In this document: piece after piece, positions 18,234 to 27,234 of the stretch
Position numbering within the stretch: position 1 is the stretch's first letter
Layout: every line of letters begins with the position of its first letter
Assembly: GCA_002418835.1 (NCBI GenBank)
Contig: DIEX01000015.1
Span: 131,238 to 195,237, forward strand
DNA length: 64,000 nt
Reading direction: 5' to 3'
DNA from: Spirochaetia bacterium UBA5763
GTDB taxonomy: Bacteria > Spirochaetota > UBA4802 > UBA5550
Position numbers and translations under genes: made by a program
The notes under the pieces: model-generated
Seen by the model: the letters and a program-made list of their open reading frames with translations, nothing else
The model's database searches: none
Told to the model about the DNA's origin: nothing

Positions 18234-18616
18234 TTTGTAATCTCTGCCATGGTAAAGAACATAGAGCCTGTCCAGAATATTTATTGATGTTTCTTTTTCT
18301 CATAGATGAAATTCCAGGGAAGCACACAGATCTTCAGGCTTTAGATTCTTTTTTAACATATCAACCGCTCCGGTGTTCCTTAAATAAACTGCAAGCTGTA
18401 TTAAATAAACCTAATAAAACACTCCGGTCAAATAAAATATTTATATCTGACTTTTATACCCCGGGATTTTAAAATTAAGAATTGTAAGCAGTGTGAATAG
18501 TAACGTCCGGATGCGAGATTTAACAGAAAATTAATATTTATTCTGCCAAAACTGATTGAAAAGGTTTTTGCTGTTGTTATTAATAGATATAACAGTTTTA
18601 AATTCTGGCAGATTGA

Positions 18617-19804
18617 ATGACGGAGAAATCATTGAGACTGAAAAGATATTCAGAAGTTTTTACAGTTTCCCTGAAACTTGGTTTAACCTCCTTCGGGGGC
18701 CCCATCGCTCATATAGGCTACTATCACAACGAATATGTTGCAAAGAGAAAGTGGCTTGATGAAAAGACTTTTGCTGATCTCCTGGCGCTATGCCAGTTCC
18801 TGCCGGGACCTGCGAGCAGCCAGATGAGCATAGGTATAGGCACAATGAGAGCTGGGCTCTACGGAGGTTTCCTGTCCTGGCTCGGTTTTACAGCACCATC
18901 AGCAATTGCCATGGTAATCTTCGCAGTTCTTCTTAAGGGATACGGTTTCGGTGATGCAGTCTGGATTCACGGGCTGAAGATCGTTGCAGTGGCCATTGTC
19001 GCGCAGGCAGTGCTCACTATGTGGCAGAAGCTGATTACTGATAATAAACTTGCAACAATAGCTCTTGCAGCAATGGTTTTTCTTCTTTTCCAACAGTCTG
19101 CTGCGAGCCAGATAGCAATTATTGCTGCATCCGGCCTTACAGGTCTCCTGATTTACAGAAACAGCGTTGCTGCCGACAATACTGAATCAGCTGCAACTGT
19201 CAGTTACAGGACAGGGGTGATTGCGCTTATTCTTTTTTTCGGCCTTCTTCTCCTCCTGCCGGTTATGCGTCAGGTTACAGGCAACAGCACCATAGCTCTT
19301 GCGGACAGTTTTTACAGACCCGGTGCACTTGTATTCGGGGGCGGGCATGTGGTTCTCCCTCTCCTTGAGTTTGAGGTTGTGCCCGCAGGCTGGATAACAA
19401 AAGATGATTTCCTTGCGGGATACGGCGCAGCACAGGCTGTTCCCGGGCCTCTCTTTACATTTGCGGCTTATATCGGCACAATGATAAGTGGTCTGCCCGG
19501 AGCGGTGATTGCTCTTACTGCTGTTTTCCTTCCGGGATTTCTCATTGTAATCGGTGCACTACCTTTCTGGAACAGGCTCAGGGGTAACGGAAAGATTAAG
19601 GGTGTCCTTACAGGGGTCAATGCAGGAGTTGTGGGTATACTTCTTGCTGCTCTTTACAATCCGGTAATTACATCAGCGGTTAAATCGACTTCAGATCTGG
19701 GACTCGCTGTTATGCTTTTCGGGATGCTTGTGTTCTGGAAAGTTCCGCCATGGGCAGCAGTTATTGCGGGTGTTGCGGGGAGTATAGTAATAGCTGTTTT
19801 GTAG
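18617..19804 (+). CDS. chrA: Chromate transporter, two-domain ChrA
   Basis: A 395-aa inner-membrane protein with the duplicated six-helix architecture of long-chain ChrA. The first half has FTVSLKLGLTSFGGPIAHIGYYHNEYV and the LCQFLPGPASSQMSIGIG signature. The second has FGGGHVVLPLLEFEVV and AQAVPGPLFTFAAYIG. Paired FGG and PGP motifs mark both CHR domains. The known role is chromate efflux; in environmental bacteria the substrate may differ. ATG 18617 follows TGGCAGATTGA, a weak ribosome site. It has no chrB neighbour. About 380 bases before it hold only the broken upstream frame of the preceding gene and A/T-rich DNA. Confidence 0.93.
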   Translation: MTEKSLRLKRYSEVFTVSLKLGLTSFGGPIAHIGYYHNEYVAKRKWLDEKTFADLLALCQFLPGPASSQMSIGIGTMRAGLYGGFLSWLGFTAPSAIAMVIFAVLLKGYGFGDAVWIHGLKIVAVAIVAQAVLTMWQKLITDNKLATIALAAMVFLLFQQSAASQIAIIAASGLTGLLIYRNSVAADNTESAATVSYRTGVIALILFFGLLLLLPVMRQVTGNSTIALADSFYRPGALVFGGGHVVLPLLEFEVVPAGWITKDDFLAGYGAAQAVPGPLFTFAAYIGTMISGLPGAVIALTAVFLPGFLIVIGALPFWNRLRGNGKIKGVLTGVNAGVVGILLAALYNPVITSAVKSTSDLGLAVMLFGMLVFWKVPPWAAVIAGVAGSIVIAVL

Positions 19805-19840
19805 GGCTCTTTTGCAGACTGTAGAATTTAAGAGCTATTA

Positions 19841-19877
19841 AAAAAAGTGGAGGATGAGACTATATCGCATCCTCCAC
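19841..19877 (-). terminator. Rho-independent terminator of the ato operon
   Basis: A perfect 10-bp stem GTGGAGGATG / CATCCTCCAC (19847-19856 and 19868-19877) with an 11-base loop, followed on the minus strand by a run of seven T (19841-19846 region as A on the plus strand). It lies just beyond the atoE stop and also separates it from convergent chrA. Confidence 0.85.
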
Positions 19878-19901
19878 CGGTTGGCGTATATTATATTTAA
19901 A

Positions 19902-21251
19902 CTATAGGAACATCAATCCAAGCGATATAATAGTACCTGATACAATAAGGTCTATTATACAGAATCCCATAATATCTCTCGCGCCAAGGCCGGCGATACC
20001 GAGAGCCGGAAGTGCCCAGAAAGGCTGAATCATATTTGTCCATGCATCTCCCCATGCAATTGCCATTGCAGTTTTAGCTGCCGGTACTCCAAGTGCTGCT
20101 CCTGCCGGCATCATGATGGGAGCCTGAACAGCCCACTGTCCGCCGCCTGATGGAACAAAAAGATTTACAATACCTGCGCTCCAGAATGTAAATAGCGGGA
20201 ATGTAATTTCGTTTGAGATATTAACAAAAAATTGTGAGATGACACCTGCAAAGGATTGACCCTCGGGAGTGGCCCCCATCATCATCCCCATAATACCTGC
20301 GTAGAAGGGAAACTGTACCATGATTCCCGCTGTTCCTTTGACTGCATGATTCACTGCTACAATAAAACCTTTAGGTGTTTTATGCATTATTATTCCTGCG
20401 AAGAGGAACATGAAGTTTACAATATTAAGGTTAAGCGCGAATCCCTTTGTTGCGAAGTAGTGAACAATGTAAACAAATCCCATGAGCCCGATAATCATGG
20501 AGAGGAACATGCTGTTTTCCAGTTTGTCGGCAGGAGTCATATTTTCTCTGTTCAATAATACTGTTTCTTCTTCTTTAATAAGCTCAGGATCAACTGTTAC
20601 AGTATTATCTGCATCAGGGTGCATTGCTTTATTTATAAGGGGAAGAACGATAATGAGAGCAAGTGCTATAATCATGTTGAAGGGTGCGAAAATTGTCATT
20701 GATGTGGGGATTGGAGTTGTCACTACACCATTTGTTATTTTCGCGAGATCCGGACCTGCTGTTGCTATCTGAAGCGGAATAGATCCCGAAAGACCTGCAT
20801 GCCAGACCAGAAAGCCGGAATAAGCAGAGGCAATCAGGAGTCTGTAGTCAACATTTTTTACTCTTTTCGCGATTGCCATTGCATATAGGGCTCCAATAAC
20901 AAGGCCGAAACCCCAGTTGATCCAACAGGCAATAATTGAAACAAATGTAACAGCAAGAATTGCCTGTGTAGGAGTTTTTGTCAGCTTAGCTATTGAATTA
21001 AGCCCGTTTTTAAATGCCGGGGCATTTGCGAGGGTATGACCAGTGAGTAGTACAAGACACATCTGCATCGAAAATGCCAGAAGATTCCAGAAACCGTTAC
21101 TCCAGTGCACAACCATCTGCATAGGACCCTGACTTGTTGCAAGCATCCCGAAGATGAAAACAAAAAGTGTGAGAATTACTGCGAAAAGAAGAGGATCGGG
21201 CAGGTACCTCTGTACTAGAGCAACGCATGCGTTTGTAAATTTTTTAAACAT
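19902..21251 (-). CDS. atoE: Short-chain fatty acid transporter, AtoE family
   Basis: A 449-aa, roughly 12-helix permease. It opens MFKKFTNACVALVQRYLPDPLLFAVILTL and contains WGFGLVIGALYAMAIAKRV, YSGFLVWHAGLSGSIPLQIAT and FVPSGGGQWAVQAPIMMPA, which are typical of AtoE. It is thought to import acetoacetate or butyrate-like acids. GGAGGAAGTT precedes the ATG. It is the last gene after atoD-atoA on the same strand (79-base gap) and is followed by a strong terminator, so the transporter and CoA-transferase form one catabolic unit. Confidence 0.93.
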   Translation of the reverse strand: MFKKFTNACVALVQRYLPDPLLFAVILTLFVFIFGMLATSQGPMQMVVHWSNGFWNLLAFSMQMCLVLLTGHTLANAPAFKNGLNSIAKLTKTPTQAILAVTFVSIIACWINWGFGLVIGALYAMAIAKRVKNVDYRLLIASAYSGFLVWHAGLSGSIPLQIATAGPDLAKITNGVVTTPIPTSMTIFAPFNMIIALALIIVLPLINKAMHPDADNTVTVDPELIKEEETVLLNRENMTPADKLENSMFLSMIIGLMGFVYIVHYFATKGFALNLNIVNFMFLFAGIIMHKTPKGFIVAVNHAVKGTAGIMVQFPFYAGIMGMMMGATPEGQSFAGVISQFFVNISNEITFPLFTFWSAGIVNLFVPSGGGQWAVQAPIMMPAGAALGVPAAKTAMAIAWGDAWTNMIQPFWALPALGIAGLGARDIMGFCIIDLIVSGTIISLGLMFL

Positions 21252-21330
21252 AACTTCCTCCGGAAATCATAATTTTATTATATACTGTACCGGATGCACA
21301 GTAAAATTATATAATCAAAACCGTCTGGTT

Positions 21331-21975
21331 TTAATGTACTGTTGGTGACTCAGGTATAATCAGTTCAGCCTCTGTGGCATTTATTACATCCTCAACTGTT
21401 ACACCCGGTGCCAGTTCTTTAAGCACGACCCCTTTGTCTGAGACCTCCATTACAGCAAGTTCGGTTACAATAAGATTGACCTGCTTAACAGCGGTGAGAG
21501 GGAGTGTGCATTTTTTTAGTATTTTCTTTTCATCTTTTGCCATGTGCGTCATGGCTATTATGACTTTTTTTGCCCCAACAACAAGATCCATGGCTCCACC
21601 CATGCCTGGTACCATCTTGCCGGGCACCATCCAGCTTGCAAGGTCACCATTCTGATCTACCTGAAGGGCCCCAAGAACTGTAACATCAACGTGTCCCCCT
21701 CTGATGATGGAGAAAGAGTCAGCACTGTCGAAAAATGCACCGCCCGTTTTAATCGTCGCGGGCTGAGCACCGGCGTTGGTAATGTATTTATCCTCTTTCC
21801 CGGGTTCCGGGGCAGGGCCGAGACCGACAAATCCGTTTTCGGACTGGAATGTTACTTCTATCTCTTCAGGTATATAGTTTGCAACCAGGGTAGGGAGCCC
21901 TATCCCGAGATTTACTATATCTCCATCTTTAAGTTCTCTCGCAACTCTTCGTGCTATATATTCTTTTGGGTCCAT
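21331..21975 (-). CDS. atoA: Acetoacetate/butyrate CoA-transferase subunit B
   Basis: A 214-aa beta subunit of a class I 3-oxoacid CoA-transferase, moving CoA from acetyl-CoA to a short-chain acid. The catalytic glutamate is in [12 protein letters not shown] (around residue 47). Other family blocks are [57 protein letters not shown] and [20 protein letters not shown]. Its ATG shares a base with the atoD stop (TAATG), so the subunits are coupled. Confidence 0.94.
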   Translation of the reverse strand: MDPKEYIARRVARELKDGDIVNLGIGLPTLVANYIPEEIEVTFQSENGFVGLGPAPEPGKEDKYITNAGAQPATIKTGGAFFDSADSFSIIRGGHVDVTVLGALQVDQNGDLASWMVPGKMVPGMGGAMDLVVGAKKVIIAMTHMAKDEKKILKKCTLPLTAVKQVNLIVTELAVMEVSDKGVVLKELAPGVTVEDVINATEAELIIPESPTVH

Positions 21976-22631
21976 TATTTTTCTCCTTCAACTATGTAAT
22001 CTATAAATATATGAGGAGTTCCAACATGATCAGGATTGATCTCACCTACCTCCACAATCTCTCCTACTTCGACAATTACACAATCAGCGGCAGTTGCCAT
22101 CAATGGGTTGAAATTCCTTGCCGAAGCATAATATTCAACATTACCTTTTTTATCTGCTCTTGCTCCGTATATAAGGGCAATGTCTGCCCTGAGCGGCAGC
22201 TCGAGAAGAAACTCTTTTCCGTTTACTTCGATTTTCTGTTTACCCTCTTCGGCAATTGTTCCAATGCCCACAGGGGTAAGAAATCCGCCGGTGCCATTAC
22301 CACCGGCCCTTACCTGTTCAGCAAGAGTCCCCTGTGGGACCAGAATGACTTCGGTTTCACCGCTGGTTAACTGGTTTCCGGTTTCTTTATTTGTGCCGAT
22401 ATGTGATGCTATTATTTTTTTTGCCTGTTTATTGACAATAAGCCTTCCCAAACCTTTGTCAGGGAAAGATGTATCGTTAGCGATAATGGTAAGGTCCCTG
22501 ATGTTTTTTCTGACAAGTTCATCAATTATCCTGTTTGGATTACCGACTCCAAGAAAACCGCCGATCATGACGGTCATGCCGTCTTTTACATAATCCGTGA
22601 TTGATTCAACAGATATGATCTTATTCTTCAT
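21975..22631 (-). CDS. atoD: Acetoacetate/butyrate CoA-transferase subunit A
   Basis: A 218-aa alpha subunit partnering AtoA. The start at 22631 is chosen because AGGAGG lies five bases before it; an eight-codon longer frame has no such site. Visible motifs are [65 protein letters not shown] and [40 protein letters not shown], typical for the family. First gene of atoDAE. The 223-base gap upstream separates it from the two-component genes on the same strand. [14 protein letters not shown] shows a small internal duplication (VGEIVE) near residue 195. Confidence 0.94.
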   Translation of the reverse strand: MKNKIISVESITDYVKDGMTVMIGGFLGVGNPNRIIDELVRKNIRDLTIIANDTSFPDKGLGRLIVNKQAKKIIASHIGTNKETGNQLTSGETEVILVPQGTLAEQVRAGGNGTGGFLTPVGIGTIAEEGKQKIEVNGKEFLLELPLRADIALIYGARADKKGNVEYYASARNFNPLMATAADCVIVEVGEIVEVGEINPDHVGTPHIFIDYIVEGEK

Positions 22632-22854
22632 CTCTGCCTCCTGCGTGAAATACAATTCTTTATAAAAGCTTCAACTCAAGTATTCCCTGATGTCGCGACA
22701 GATCATGGAAATACATCAACTTATTGAGTTAGTTGTAATATGAATCCGGATTTAGTTCTATGATTGGTTGAAGTAATTGGTGATGGTCGATAAAGCTATT
22801 TGGAGATGATTATTAAAAAGATTATTAACGGTATAGTTTTGTTATATGCAATTA

Positions 22855-23544
22855 TTAATTATTTTTCATACCCTGAACCCATTGGATTGCGAGAGCTGTC
22901 ATTTCAGATGATGTTTCAAGGTTAAGTTTCTCTTTTATTTTTTCCCTGTATGTTCCCACAGTATTAACATTGAGATTAAGTTTTTCTGATATCTGTTTTC
23001 TTTTAAACCCTTTTCCGATCAATGTAAATATTTCCAGTTCCCTGTCTGTCAAAAAAGTGGATGGATCCTGAATATCAGAATCTTCTGATTTTTTAGTTTT
23101 TTTCTTTGTAAACACACTGGCAAGCATTTTGTTGTTCATTTTTTCGCTGAGGTAGATATTGCCGCTCATAACCTGTCTTATCGCATGACCCACATTATCG
23201 GCCATCTCCTGCTTCATTATATATCCCAGAGCCCCGGCTTTTATCGCTCTCTCTGCATATAAGGTTTCCTCGTGCATGGATATAACAAGTATGGGGAGTT
23301 TTCTGTAATGCTCACTGATATATTTTATGAGTTCAAGCCCGCTGGTATCTTTGAGGGTAATATCAACTATGATCATGTCGGGTTTATTCTTTTTTATCTC
23401 CTGAACTGCGCTGAATACATCTTCGGATTCTCCGCAGACATACATATCCTCTTCATCATTTATTAGATGAATCAGACCCTTCCTGAATATTGGATGGTCA
23501 TCAACAAGCAGTATCTTTGTTTTTTTTCTATGATCATTTTTCAT
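22855..23544 (-). CDS. NarL/FixJ-family response regulator
   Basis: A 229-aa regulator with an N-terminal receiver (ILLVDDHPIFRKGL, phospho-Asp in DMIIVDITLKDTSGLELI near residue 57, and conserved Lys in YIMKQEM). A C-terminal LuxR-type helix-turn-helix follows (LTDRELEIFTLIGKGFKRKQISEKLNLNVNTVGTYREKIKEKL). It follows the sensor kinase gene by six bases, forming a cognate pair. The ato operon lies next downstream on the same strand, so it is a reasonable candidate regulator of short-chain acid use; that link is inference from position only. Confidence 0.92.
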   Translation of the reverse strand: MKNDHRKKTKILLVDDHPIFRKGLIHLINDEEDMYVCGESEDVFSAVQEIKKNKPDMIIVDITLKDTSGLELIKYISEHYRKLPILVISMHEETLYAERAIKAGALGYIMKQEMADNVGHAIRQVMSGNIYLSEKMNNKMLASVFTKKKTKKSEDSDIQDPSTFLTDRELEIFTLIGKGFKRKQISEKLNLNVNTVGTYREKIKEKLNLETSSEMTALAIQWVQGMKNN

Positions 23545-23550
23545 TGTTTA

Positions 23551-25320
23551 TTACTCGTAAATGCTGTTTTTTTTCCAGTCCCATTCGGTTTTTCTGTTAT
23601 TAGTCTTAGGTATTGTCAATGTTATTTCAGTACCTTTTCCCGATTCGCTTGAAACAGAAAGCGTTCCTCCGATTGCCCTTGCCCTGTATTTCATCAGGTC
23701 AAGACCGATGCCTGTGTTGGGTTTCTGGTTTAAACAGAAACCGGTTCCGTCATCTGAAATACTCAGGAAAATGTTTTCATCATCAGTCTTGTAAACCACT
23801 TCAATGAGACGGGCTTTCCCGTGCTTTATAGCATTATTAACAGCTTCCTGAACTATATGATACATATTAATTGCCATGTTGCTGTTATAGATGACTATAT
23901 CAGCTCTGTCAAGAAACCTGTATTTGATATTAAACATCCGGGATGTTTTGGTGAGCATATCTTTAATGGCAGAACGGAGACCGTTCTCATCAAAATTGAC
24001 AGGGCATAAGCCGCGTGCAGTACGTCTTGCATTATTAGTGGCCTCCCGGATATACTGGTGCATTTCAGTAACAAGGGGGAGGTATATATTTTTTTCTTTT
24101 TTTAATTTCTTCTCAAGAAGGGAGCACATGGCGTCTATTCCAACAAGGAACTGTCCGAGATCATCATGAAGGTACTGGCCAACACGGTATCTTTCTCTTT
24201 CGGTGATACTGAGCATCTCTTTTTCAAACTTTATTTTTTCCGTGATATCGTATCCAACCCATACCATGCATTTAGTGCCCTGGAGTTCTATAATTTCTGC
24301 CGAAACTGAGAAATTTCTTATACCGTTAGTTTTTGAATTCAGTAGAATCTCATAATCTCTCAGTTTTCCGTCCTTTTTAAGTTTTGTAATCATTTTTTTT
24401 CTGTCATCCCATTTCAGGAAAAGGCCGACCTCCCACACGTAGTGACCGATAAGTTCCGAAGCTTTATAACCTACAAGTCTGGAGAAGCTTTCATTTACGT
24501 CTATATACTGTCCTTCTTCCAGTGTAGATACAGTGCTCGGAGCCGGGCTTGCATGAAAGGCTTTCGAGAATTTTTCGTCAGATATATGGAGATTTTTTTC
24601 GCGCACTTTAAGTTCGGTGATATCTGTAAGAATAAATATTGCACCTGGTATATCCCCTTTATCATCAACAAGGATATGCGGGGTTGTCATGAAGTGTTTT
24701 TCTTTTTTCCCGGAGTAGAAACAGAGTTCGATGAGTTTTATCTGAGGGTCTTTTTTTGCGCCAAGCTTTTCGAGCCACTCTGAGTCTTCCCTGTTCACAG
24801 TGAAATCACTGATATTCCTGCCTGTAATAGCATTCTGCTTCAGCCCTGCAGACTCAATGAAATAACTGTTGATGTATCTGATGATACCTTTACGGTCAAA
24901 GAATCCGATGCAGATATTTATATTTTCAAACAGGGAATTAAGAAACATTTCACCGTTTCTTAGTAGATTTTTAAGGTTAAACTGGCTTGAGATATCTGAG
25001 AGTGCAACGAAATAGTGTTTGGAGATTCGATCATGAATCAATATTGCTGATAATGCCCTGTTCCCGAATTTTACATCAGTAATTTTAAACCACAATCTTC
25101 CAAACGGGATTTCCGGTTTTGATTTTTGCAGTGATTCCTTTAATGTTTTATCCGGCTTTAGTATCTTCCATAGATTTTTACCCTTCAATTCATTTTCAGA
25201 CAATCCGCAGAATTCTGTGAAAGAGAAATTAATTTCTATAACTCTAAAATTTTTATTAACCCTGCACGCCGGGTATCCTGTTCCCAGAAGATAGTTAAAA
25301 TCCAGACCATCAGAAATCAT
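23551..25320 (-). CDS. PAS-domain sensor histidine kinase (HisKA_3 type)
   Basis: A 589-aa protein with no clear membrane segment, so probably cytoplasmic. It carries three PAS-like units: about 10-110 (FRVIEINFSFTEFCGLSENEL), about 125-235 (DRKGIIRYINSYFIESAGL) and about 250-360 (EEGQYIDVNESFSRLVGYKASELIGHYVWEVGLF). The dimerisation domain has its His in RYRVGQYLHDDLGQFLVGIDAMCSLL. The ATP-binding domain carries HIVQEAVNNAIKHGKA and DDGTGF, then GIGLDLMKYRARAIGG, which is NarX/DegS-like. It pairs with the regulator six bases downstream. The signal is unknown; the PAS units could bind a cofactor or small molecule. Confidence 0.9.
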   Translation of the reverse strand: MISDGLDFNYLLGTGYPACRVNKNFRVIEINFSFTEFCGLSENELKGKNLWKILKPDKTLKESLQKSKPEIPFGRLWFKITDVKFGNRALSAILIHDRISKHYFVALSDISSQFNLKNLLRNGEMFLNSLFENINICIGFFDRKGIIRYINSYFIESAGLKQNAITGRNISDFTVNREDSEWLEKLGAKKDPQIKLIELCFYSGKKEKHFMTTPHILVDDKGDIPGAIFILTDITELKVREKNLHISDEKFSKAFHASPAPSTVSTLEEGQYIDVNESFSRLVGYKASELIGHYVWEVGLFLKWDDRKKMITKLKKDGKLRDYEILLNSKTNGIRNFSVSAEIIELQGTKCMVWVGYDITEKIKFEKEMLSITERERYRVGQYLHDDLGQFLVGIDAMCSLLEKKLKKEKNIYLPLVTEMHQYIREATNNARRTARGLCPVNFDENGLRSAIKDMLTKTSRMFNIKYRFLDRADIVIYNSNMAINMYHIVQEAVNNAIKHGKARLIEVVYKTDDENIFLSISDDGTGFCLNQKPNTGIGLDLMKYRARAIGGTLSVSSESGKGTEITLTIPKTNNRKTEWDWKKNSIYE

Positions 25321-25335
25321 AATTAATCCTTATAT

Positions 25336-25360
25336 AAAAAAAAGCCTTAGTTCTTTAAGG
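25336..25360 (-). terminator. Weak candidate terminator after the radical SAM operon
   Basis: CCTTA/TAAGG stem (25345-25360) with a six-base loop, followed on the minus strand by a run of eight T. The stem is only five pairs, but the position, about 75 bases after the last operon gene and just before the kinase start, is right. Confidence 0.4.
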
Positions 25361-25436
25361 GGCATATCCTGCGAATGAATATATATTTCAAGAAAAAAAG
25401 TTACTTGTATAATCATAAATATTCACCGAGGATTTT

Positions 25437-25967
25437 CTAAATATCCATAGAAAATTTATCTCCTCCTCCGTCACTGCTCTCAGAAACAATTTTCAGATCA
25501 CCACCGCATGAGGGGCATCGTTCTATATTCTCCTTCACAGGGTAATCGCTGCCGCAGTAGGGGCATTTTTTGAATTTCAGTTTAAACTGAAGTTCCGGGA
25601 ATGTATAGATTTTTCTCCCCTCCCTGTCAACGGCAATTGCCCGTCCTTTCCGTACCATCGCGGCAAGTGCAAACTCAACCGAGTCTCCGCCGCCGGTTTC
25701 AGCAGCAAGGACCTCCGCAGCTATCACACCATTATGTTTGGCTGCTGCTCCAAGTATTCTGTCATGCACTGAACCGGGCCTCTCCCTCATCCCTTTTCTG
25801 AACAGGAATATTCCTGATGCCAGCAAAGCAGCGCCAATGGCAGAAAGCATAATACCAGTGATAAGCCTTGACCCGCTTCCGGATGAAACAATCAGAAACA
25901 TCAATCCTAAGAATGCGCCCCCTGATCCTGCAATTAAAAACAATGCACCTGCTATTATCTGTATCAT
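25437..25967 (-). CDS. Membrane protein with C-terminal zinc ribbon
   Basis: A 176-aa protein not recognised as a named family. Two helices lie at about 4-26 and 33-55 (IIAGALFLIAGSGGAFLGLMFLIV and LITGIMLSAIGAALLASGIFLF). A small winged-helix-like segment follows (DRILGAAAKHNGVIAAEVLA...EFALAAMVRKGRAIAVDREG). A Cys4 ribbon closes it (CPYCGSDYPVKENIERCPSCGG). Its ATG at 25967 overlaps the previous gene's TGA by one base (TGATG), so it is translationally coupled as the last gene of the four-gene operon. The ribbon and the membrane anchor suggest an accessory factor acting at the membrane, where the tailed DUF2207 protein also resides. Confidence 0.72.
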   Translation of the reverse strand: MIQIIAGALFLIAGSGGAFLGLMFLIVSSGSGSRLITGIMLSAIGAALLASGIFLFRKGMRERPGSVHDRILGAAAKHNGVIAAEVLAAETGGGDSVEFALAAMVRKGRAIAVDREGRKIYTFPELQFKLKFKKCPYCGSDYPVKENIERCPSCGGDLKIVSESSDGGGDKFSMDI

Positions 25968-27232
25968 CACCACTGCGCCTTTGTTGTTTTATTCAGTTCA
26001 TCACCCATCAGTGTAAAGAACTTTTCAATGTTATCTTTAGTCAGAGTCTTTTCTGTGTCAGTCTTAATCTTTTTCGAGAAATCCAGAGGATGGAGGTTGA
26101 AGAACTTCACATCAATCCCTTTCTCGATCTCAGATATTTTTTCTGACATCTCTGCTGTAAACTCCGGTACATCGATTTTCAGTTTAGGGAGCTGGGAGTA
26201 GGTGTCTTCTGTACTCTTGACTTTTTTTATGCTTTCAGTAAAGGTTTTCACTCCAGCCCTTACTCCCCGCATAAGAGCAATGTTCGATACTGCTTCTTTT
26301 ACCCCTTCAGTGAGAGCTGTGTATATTCTGTTAAGTTCACCTGTTTCAACTAAACTACCTTCAATATCACCACGGTTTTCAGCAAAGGGCTCACCGCAGA
26401 AATCACAGAAGAAAAGATTTGCGCTGTTGGCAGAACTGCACTTTCTGCATTTTTCAGGAGCCCTTGCTCCGGATCGTGCTGAGAGGAATTTTTCGCTCCC
26501 CTGAAGTTCCGCCAGAGCTTCGCTGAATGCACCTTTTCTGATTAAATCATCTCTGTTCTCTTCAAGAGTTTTTACCTTTTCAGTTGTAATGGAATATTCT
26601 GTCTGAAGATAGTTCCAGTTTTCCTGTATCTTTAAATCCTGCTCGCCGATAGTTTTTTCAGCTTCAACCCATTTGTTCCTGATGTTTTCCACCTGGGCTA
26701 CAAGTTCATCCCGTTTTTTTAGTATCTCATCTTTCTCTTCCTGAATTTTTCTCATTTTGAAAAAGTTTGTGATAAATCCGAACCCGGTATTCAGTTCATC
26801 AATTGTTTTATTGTAGGCCGATGTCTGAGCTTCAAGGTCCTCCACCTTTTTTTTCAGCGCCTCCTCTTTTGCGTCAAGAGTGGTATTCGATTTTTTAAGC
26901 TTTTCAGAGAAGGCTATACGATCATTGTTTATCTGATCTATGCTGCTTTTAAGGTCATCCCGTTTTTTTATTATGGCGGAGAGGTCCTCGCTGAAAATTT
27001 TCTCCTGCGTTTTAAGATTTCTGCTGTAAAGTTCCCTTATCTCCGCAGGAAAAGATTCAGGCCTGGTGAAAAACTCTTTCTGGAGAAATTGAATTTCAGA
27101 GTTCCGCACTGCAATAACATTGTTGTAGTTCCTGTTGAAGTGCTCCTGTAGCTTCTCAAGCTTTTCCGTAATTGAACCTATGCAGCCCTCAGTCTTTTCG
27201 AGAAAATTGATCATATCTTTCAGTGATCCCAT
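25967..27232 (-). CDS. Coiled-coil protein with central zinc ribbon
   Basis: A 421-aa protein of no family I can name. Residues about 15-250 are almost all charged heptad coiled coil (KKKVEDLEAQTSAYNKTIDEL, EEKDEILKKRDELVAQVENI). A Cys4 module follows near 262-281 (CRKCSSANSANLFFCDFCG), then a more globular region to the end. It has no signal peptide or membrane helix. It starts two bases after the radical SAM stop with AGGGGG as ribosome site, and overlaps the next gene, so it belongs firmly to the operon. It could be a scaffold holding the substrate tail; this is inferred from shape and context only. Confidence 0.72.
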   Translation of the reverse strand: MGSLKDMINFLEKTEGCIGSITEKLEKLQEHFNRNYNNVIAVRNSEIQFLQKEFFTRPESFPAEIRELYSRNLKTQEKIFSEDLSAIIKKRDDLKSSIDQINNDRIAFSEKLKKSNTTLDAKEEALKKKVEDLEAQTSAYNKTIDELNTGFGFITNFFKMRKIQEEKDEILKKRDELVAQVENIRNKWVEAEKTIGEQDLKIQENWNYLQTEYSITTEKVKTLEENRDDLIRKGAFSEALAELQGSEKFLSARSGARAPEKCRKCSSANSANLFFCDFCGEPFAENRGDIEGSLVETGELNRIYTALTEGVKEAVSNIALMRGVRAGVKTFTESIKKVKSTEDTYSQLPKLKIDVPEFTAEMSEKISEIEKGIDVKFFNLHPLDFSKKIKTDTEKTLTKDNIEKFFTLMGDELNKTTKAQW

Positions 27233-27234
27233 AT

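Noticed and set aside
18300..18302. TGA as a selenocysteine codon
   Set aside because: No convincing stem-loop directly after the codon and no selenoprotein family match; a nonsense mutation is simpler.
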